Below, one piece after another: positions 49,601-52,317 of a DNA stretch of 52,317 nucleotides. Positions within the stretch are counted from its first letter, which is position 1. The number at the start of each line of letters is the position of its first letter. Source of the DNA: Pseudomonadota bacterium (GTDB taxonomy: Bacteria > Pseudomonadota > Gammaproteobacteria > Xanthomonadales > Rhodanobacteraceae); assembly GCA_021793575.1 (NCBI GenBank), contig JAJYSM010000019.1, forward strand, positions 1-52,317. Reading direction: 5' to 3'. The position numbers and the translations under genes were made by a program. The notes beneath the pieces are model-generated. The model worked only from the letters and a program-made list of their open reading frames with translations, searched no databases and was not told the DNA's origin.

Positions 49601-49657
49601 GCGAGCGCTGGGATCGGGCTTCAGTCGGGGATAAGCGGTCTCATGGGGTGCGGTCAT
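46616..49657 (-). CDS. tnpA: Tn3-family transposase
   Basis: 1013-residue DDE transposase, the normal family length. The N-terminal DUF4158-like domain (ELELHYTPSTEERAFV, LKTLPHRGQFG) binds the inverted repeats. The catalytic core contains SADGTKWSVYEQN (first Asp), DTVHGDTQAQNFPVFGLAHLLGI (second Asp) and KSEEFNNFTKWAFFGG (Glu), followed by QEKIVGYNHLVANLVILHN-type terminal sequence. All appear intact. ATG 49657 is preceded by GGAGACG. The recombinase stop is 35 bases upstream, so both genes are probably cotranscribed. Confidence 0.95.
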   Translation of the reverse strand: MTAPHETAYPRLKPDPSARELELHYTPSTEERAFVQGLSSQPSIRLAVMLHLKTLPHRGQFGALREIPERIVRHVADAMGYRRAFTLKDLDDYDASRRKRDHLAQVRSYLNVRPLGEPGRRWLRTVAEEAAQTKHLLPDIINVLVEELYHHRYELPAFRLLDETAATAREMVHAAHFERISGALSAEARKKIDDLLAVAPGQTHSGWQALKRELKRPGNKEVRFYLQHIDRLQKLAETIPALDVPVPKLKYFRAMARALDAGELAELKPAKRYALAAIFIRSQHGKTLDDAADLFIRLMQNLENTAQKQLMTYQVEHIKRTDRLVAQLKDVLQAYQVDGTDSQRIHAIGDVIGSDLATTLAECDEHMAYAGKNFLPFLVRPYATQRALLLNCIEVMDLHTASQDPVMDRLIKALAQLRHQRREVVDVAPLDLSLERDFGWMSANWRRHVFPKDRGVDLAGWMQRRYFELAVLYQIKDELKSGDLFVPGGERYDDYREELVDDATFQEELASYGEVSGIATDPAAFVTALREQMQTKCTEVNARFPDNEHADIVDGRLILKKLPRTELSKAVALVDKLITERLPETSIVDVLVDATSWADLARHFKPIAGTEPRIRDLHHRVVTTLFCYGCNLGPVQTARSVRGFSRRQMAWLNLKYVTDDTLERATVDTINLYNKFELPGYWGTGRSASADGTKWSVYEQNILSEYHIRYGGYGGIGYYHVSDKYIALFSRFIPCGAYEAIYILDGLIENRSDIRPDTVHGDTQAQNFPVFGLAHLLGIELMPRIRNIKDLTLSKPDPQATYPHIQALFGSNEGSIDWNLIETHLHDMLRVVVSIKTGKISASTILRRLGNYSRKNKLYIAFKELGRVIRTMFLLRYIDDADIRKTIQAATNKSEEFNNFTKWAFFGGQGIIAENMLHEQQKIVGYNHLVANLVILHNVEQMSRVLAELRDEGIEISPEVLAGLSPYRTAHINRFGDYTVDTSREVTPIDFARRILRAAEDAASAAREKEATE

Positions 49658-49692
49658 GCGTCTAGCGTCTCCGTCGGTGGTCGCCCGCAGGC

Positions 49693-50985
49693 TTAATCCC
49701 AGTGGCGCGCACCCGCTTCGTCGTGGAGGGAGGCGTCGAGCTGGAGGTCATGGTTGTCCGCAATACGGTACAGGTCGTCGATCAAGGATGAGGCGATTTC
49801 ATCGAGTGTCAGATCGTCTGCTGCTTCCACGGACAACCGGTAACGTGAATGCTCTGCGTTGAGTGGCACGGCTTGATGCGGCGACAGGCAGATCGTTTCG
49901 ATGGTTTTCCGGCCCTTGGTCACGCTGTGTCTCTTGCGTCGAGGGGTCAAGTGCAGCACCAGGATCAAGGCCACCGTCGTTGGAGGCGCGGTCGCAGGTG
50001 GAGGAAGTGCCGGTGACGACGTTACTAGCGGGGACATTGGCATCGCGGCTAGAGCGGTCTCAATGCGTTGCTGGCCGAAAGCATCCGGTGCATCGATGTA
50101 GCGCATGGCTGAATGCACGTCTTTCCAACCGACGTATTCCATCAACGCTCGGACATCCCAACCGTTATTGTTGGCCCATCCAGCGAAGCCACGGCGTAGC
50201 GAATGGCCGCTGTAGGCCTCAGGCGAAGCCAGTCCCGCACGGGCAAACAGCTTGCGGAGCATCGGCACCACACTGTTGCTGTGCAACGCCGCGGCGCCGA
50301 GCGCCCCAGATCGCGTGACACCGCGAAATAATGGACCCGTCGTGAGGCCCGTGTGGCTGATCCAGTCGAGCGTGGCCGTCACGGGACACCACCGGCTGAG
50401 TGCCGGGACGCGGTAGGTGGTGCCGGCAAACTGTCGATCGGTTTTGGTGCGCCCAAGAAAGCAGGTCATCCCCTGTCCAGGCACCACCGCGATGTGCTCG
50501 GTCTGAAGGCCCACCAGTTCGTCGACGCGGAACCCTCGCCAGAATCCCAAAAGAAGCATCGCCCGATCGCGCCGGCATCGAAGCGCGTCGGCGCAATCAC
50601 CGCGCGTGTCGGCGGCCTCGATGGCGGATTCAAGCCAGTCAGTCACCTGGGCAACGGCGGTGAGCTGCAGAGGTTCGGCGCGCTTCTCGTGAGCTGGATG
50701 GAGTGCCTGGATGCCTTTCAGGGTTCTTTTCACGACGGCGGCAGCGGTAGGATCGGAGAAGCCGTGGCTCTGGTGCCAGTGGGAGAGTGCGGCCAGCCGT
50801 TGTCGAAGCGTGTTGATGGACAGGGACGTCGCGTGGGCCACCAGATAATTTGCCACGCTCTGGGTGGTCGCCGGAAGCAAACCACCCCAGGTCACTTCAA
50901 AATGACGCACGGCCGATGCGTAGCTGCGCTGGGTATTTTCACGCTGCGCCGCTTGCAGATAGGTTTCGAGCGAATGAGGCGACAC
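49693..50985 (-). CDS. Tyrosine recombinase, probable cointegrate resolvase of the transposon
   Basis: 430 residues from GTG 50985. The core-binding domain has RENTQRSYASAVRHFEVTW. The catalytic domain shows the tyrosine-recombinase set: R in GFRVDELVGLQ, K in RTKTDRQ, HSLRRG (H-x-x-R), W in YVGWKD and nucleophile Y in SAMRYID. A C-terminal extension of about 95 residues (from about 335) with a basic TPRRKRHS stretch is unusual for TnpI-type recombinases. Tn3-family elements resolve cointegrates with serine (TnpR) or tyrosine (TnpI, TnpS) recombinases; the position upstream of tnpA supports the latter. No res/IRS site was recognised. Confidence 0.88.
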   Translation of the reverse strand: MSPHSLETYLQAAQRENTQRSYASAVRHFEVTWGGLLPATTQSVANYLVAHATSLSINTLRQRLAALSHWHQSHGFSDPTAAAVVKRTLKGIQALHPAHEKRAEPLQLTAVAQVTDWLESAIEAADTRGDCADALRCRRDRAMLLLGFWRGFRVDELVGLQTEHIAVVPGQGMTCFLGRTKTDRQFAGTTYRVPALSRWCPVTATLDWISHTGLTTGPLFRGVTRSGALGAAALHSNSVVPMLRKLFARAGLASPEAYSGHSLRRGFAGWANNNGWDVRALMEYVGWKDVHSAMRYIDAPDAFGQQRIETALAAMPMSPLVTSSPALPPPATAPPTTVALILVLHLTPRRKRHSVTKGRKTIETICLSPHQAVPLNAEHSRYRLSVEAADDLTLDEIASSLIDDLYRIADNHDLQLDASLHDEAGARHWD

Positions 50986-51000
50986 GGTCGGGAAGATTCT

Positions 51001-52179
51001 TCAGGAGGCAGCGTCAATCAACGATTGTTGGCGGGGTAGACAAACGGTTTTTAGATCATAGCGATCAATAATAGTCTGACGCGCCCGCTCACGCAGGGCG
51101 CCCATCCTCGTGGGCTCTTCACACACGCGTTGGATCGCCTCGACAAGTTGCTGGGTCGAGAAAAAATCGACCAGCAGTCCATTCGCTTCGTGGACGATGA
51201 CTTCTTCCACCGGCGATGTCCGCGAGCCAATCACCACGCACCCCGCCGCCATCGCTTCCAGCATCGACCAGGAGAGGACGAAGGGATAGGTCAGATAGAT
51301 ATGCGCCGTCGAGACCTGCAACACACGCAGGAACGTTGCATACGGTAGTTTGCCAACAAAGTGAACGCGGCTGGCATCGAAGCGCCCCTCGATTTCAGTC
51401 AGATATTTTTCACGGTAGCTACCCTTCGCAAGCCGGCGTCCGTAAGAGACATCGTTGCCACCCACGATAATGACATGCGCTTTCGGTCGTGCCTTCATCA
51501 GCTCGGGCAACGCCCGCATGAACGTATGAAAGCCTCGGTAAGGCTCAAGGTTCCGACTGACGAAGGTAATCACTTCATCGTTGCGGGTCAGCCTCAATTC
51601 TTTGTTTGGAAATTGAATAAACGCTTCTGGGTCGGGCGCCACCATCGTCGTGTCCACGCCATCGTGGACCACGGCGATCTTGGACAGATACATCAGCGGA
51701 AAGCGGGTCTGCTGCCAGACCGTGGGAGCAATGCCGACATCAGCCTGTTCCAAGGCCATGAGGTGATGCAGATTTCGCGTGCGCAGCCGGAGCACGTCGT
51801 CTGCCGTGTTGGGAAACTCGGGATCGAAATTGAAATCCTGTCCCGCGGTGTTGTAGTAGAACTCGCAAAAATGAAGCAAACGAGCGCGCGGGAAGACATC
51901 TTTCAGGAACAAGGTCTCGCCCCAGCCCGGATGCGCGTAGACCACATCCGGATAGAATCCGGCCTTCTTGAGCCGCAACAGCACGTTGAGCACCATGTGA
52001 CCGCGCTGCACGGCCGCTTCGGTAGTCCGCAACGTCGGCAAGGTCGTCGCTTTTGTCGCCGGTGGCGTTTCGTAGCCCACCAGTCGCACTCCGGGAAAGG
52101 GCTTGCGAAAATTTTCGCGCAAACGCCGCATCTCCCCCAGACCCACCACGTCGCAATCGGGTCGCTGTCCGTAGTGCAT
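51001..52179 (-). CDS. GT4-family glycosyltransferase carried by the transposon
   Basis: 392 residues from the ATG at 52179 (a TTG directly before it is also possible). The middle DVVYAHPGWGETLFLKDVFP and LLHFCEFYY are typical of the GT4 N-terminal subdomain of a group of polysaccharide transferases; the C-terminal GT1 domain has FVSRNLEPYRGFHTFMRAL, VHFVGKLPY, and the nucleotide-sugar site EAMAAGCVVIGSRTSPVEEVI. Relatives begin with a strand like MRILFVHxNFPxQ before this start; here those residues are missing, though the frame upstream reads NNRHLL before diverging. The gene overlaps an upstream frame by one base (TGATG). Presumed cytoplasmic, acting in surface polysaccharide synthesis. Confidence 0.8.
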   Translation of the reverse strand: MHYGQRPDCDVVGLGEMRRLRENFRKPFPGVRLVGYETPPATKATTLPTLRTTEAAVQRGHMVLNVLLRLKKAGFYPDVVYAHPGWGETLFLKDVFPRARLLHFCEFYYNTAGQDFNFDPEFPNTADDVLRLRTRNLHHLMALEQADVGIAPTVWQQTRFPLMYLSKIAVVHDGVDTTMVAPDPEAFIQFPNKELRLTRNDEVITFVSRNLEPYRGFHTFMRALPELMKARPKAHVIIVGGNDVSYGRRLAKGSYREKYLTEIEGRFDASRVHFVGKLPYATFLRVLQVSTAHIYLTYPFVLSWSMLEAMAAGCVVIGSRTSPVEEVIVHEANGLLVDFFSTQQLVEAIQRVCEEPTRMGALRERARQTIIDRYDLKTVCLPRQQSLIDAAS

Positions 52180-52317
52180 CAAGAGATGCCGGTTGTTACG
52201 TCCGTCGAAGTCCGAGGGCCGATGGCCTCTGACGCCCCGAGTTCTTTCAGGGCGTTCATGAGAACCGCTCCCAGCGCAGCCTGGGACGAAGTGCCAACAA
52301 GATAGGCCGGTGCTCCT
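52179..52317 (-). CDS. C-terminal fragment of an unidentified protein at the window edge
   Basis: About 45 codons open from the window edge to a TGA at 52181-52179. The sequence (GAPAYLVGTSSQAALGAVLM, then NALKELGASEAIGP) has ordinary protein composition and no recognisable family. The stop touches the glycosyltransferase ATG (TGATG), which would couple the two. A competing frame here leads into the transferase, so coding is not certain. Confidence 0.3.
   Translation of the reverse strand, partial: GAPAYLVGTSSQAALGAVLMNALKELGASEAIGPRTSTDVTTGIS

Larger units (their letters stand above)
46537..52317 (-). mobile_element. Tn3-family transposon, one end in window
   Basis: The element starts at the inverted repeat at 46537 and continues to the window edge. 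It carries, all on the minus strand, a glycosyltransferase, a tyrosine recombinase and tnpA, with tnpA reading toward the near end as usual in this family. CACTT at 46532-46536 is the candidate 5-base target duplication. No copy of the inverted repeat was seen in 49.6-52.3 kb, so at least 5.8 kb of transposon is present and its far end is outside. The subgroup was not determined. Confidence 0.82.

Overview
The window reads as a chromosomal segment of a high-GC gammaproteobacterium of the Xanthomonadales/Lysobacterales, most like Rhodanobacteraceae (Rhodanobacter, Dyella, Luteibacter). The assignment rests on gene order recalled from that group: gloB/methyltransferase/rnhA/dnaQ, ppsA divergent from its regulator, and rpoE-rseA-mucD-lepA-lepB-DUF4845-rnc-era-recO. 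No marker gene was searched, so the genus is not fixed.

Layout. Positions 1-3.6 kb hold gloB (partial), a YafS-like methyltransferase, rnhA, dnaQ, a PP2C phosphatase and tRNA-Ser. From 3.6 to 7.6 kb are ppsA with its divergent regulator ppsR, then a DUF1249 gene. Positions 7.6-8 kb carry tRNA-Asp, tRNA-Glu and tRNA-Ala. From 8 to 15.2 kb lie a CPA2 antiporter, an FKBP isomerase, UDP-glucose dehydrogenase, slyX, a DUF2058 gene and a FadJ-type enzyme. From 15.5 to 18.6 kb is a two-gene c-di-GMP module. From 18.7 to 27.8 kb is the envelope-stress and essential block, headed by a well-formed sigma-E promoter. From 27.8 to 31.3 kb are a response regulator and a YdbH/YdbL envelope pair. From 31.5 to 35.5 kb a compact operon encodes rlmD, a CYTH protein, nagZ, hpt and an FMN reductase.

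Accessory region 1 (about 35.5-43.9 kb) is a defence island inserted between hpt/FMN reductase and mtnP. It encodes an SNF2-type helicase, then four genes joined by 4-base ATGA/GTGA overlaps: an XRE-ImmA/IrrE regulator, a 133-residue fragment, a RhuM protein and a large helicase-nuclease of the type III Res / BPTD_3080 kind. The last gene overlaps the mtnP start by 4 bases. The 133-residue ORF looks like the first few codons of a PIN-like toxin gene fused to the C-terminal tail of the DNA methyltransferase normally found in such loci. If so, a deletion has removed the modification enzyme and left an apparently intact nuclease. This is the most interesting feature here.

Accessory region 2 (46.5 kb to the window end) is one end of a Tn3-family transposon that has cut the 5' part off an MsbA-like ABC exporter gene. 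It carries a tnpA, a tyrosine recombinase and a glycosyltransferase whose N-terminus appears shortened. Its second end is not in the window.

Two dispersed-repeat signatures stand out: a 29-base-arm inverted repeat between ydbL and rlmD, and a palindromic element inserted in frame into ppsA. Family assignments come from motifs and memory; no database was searched.
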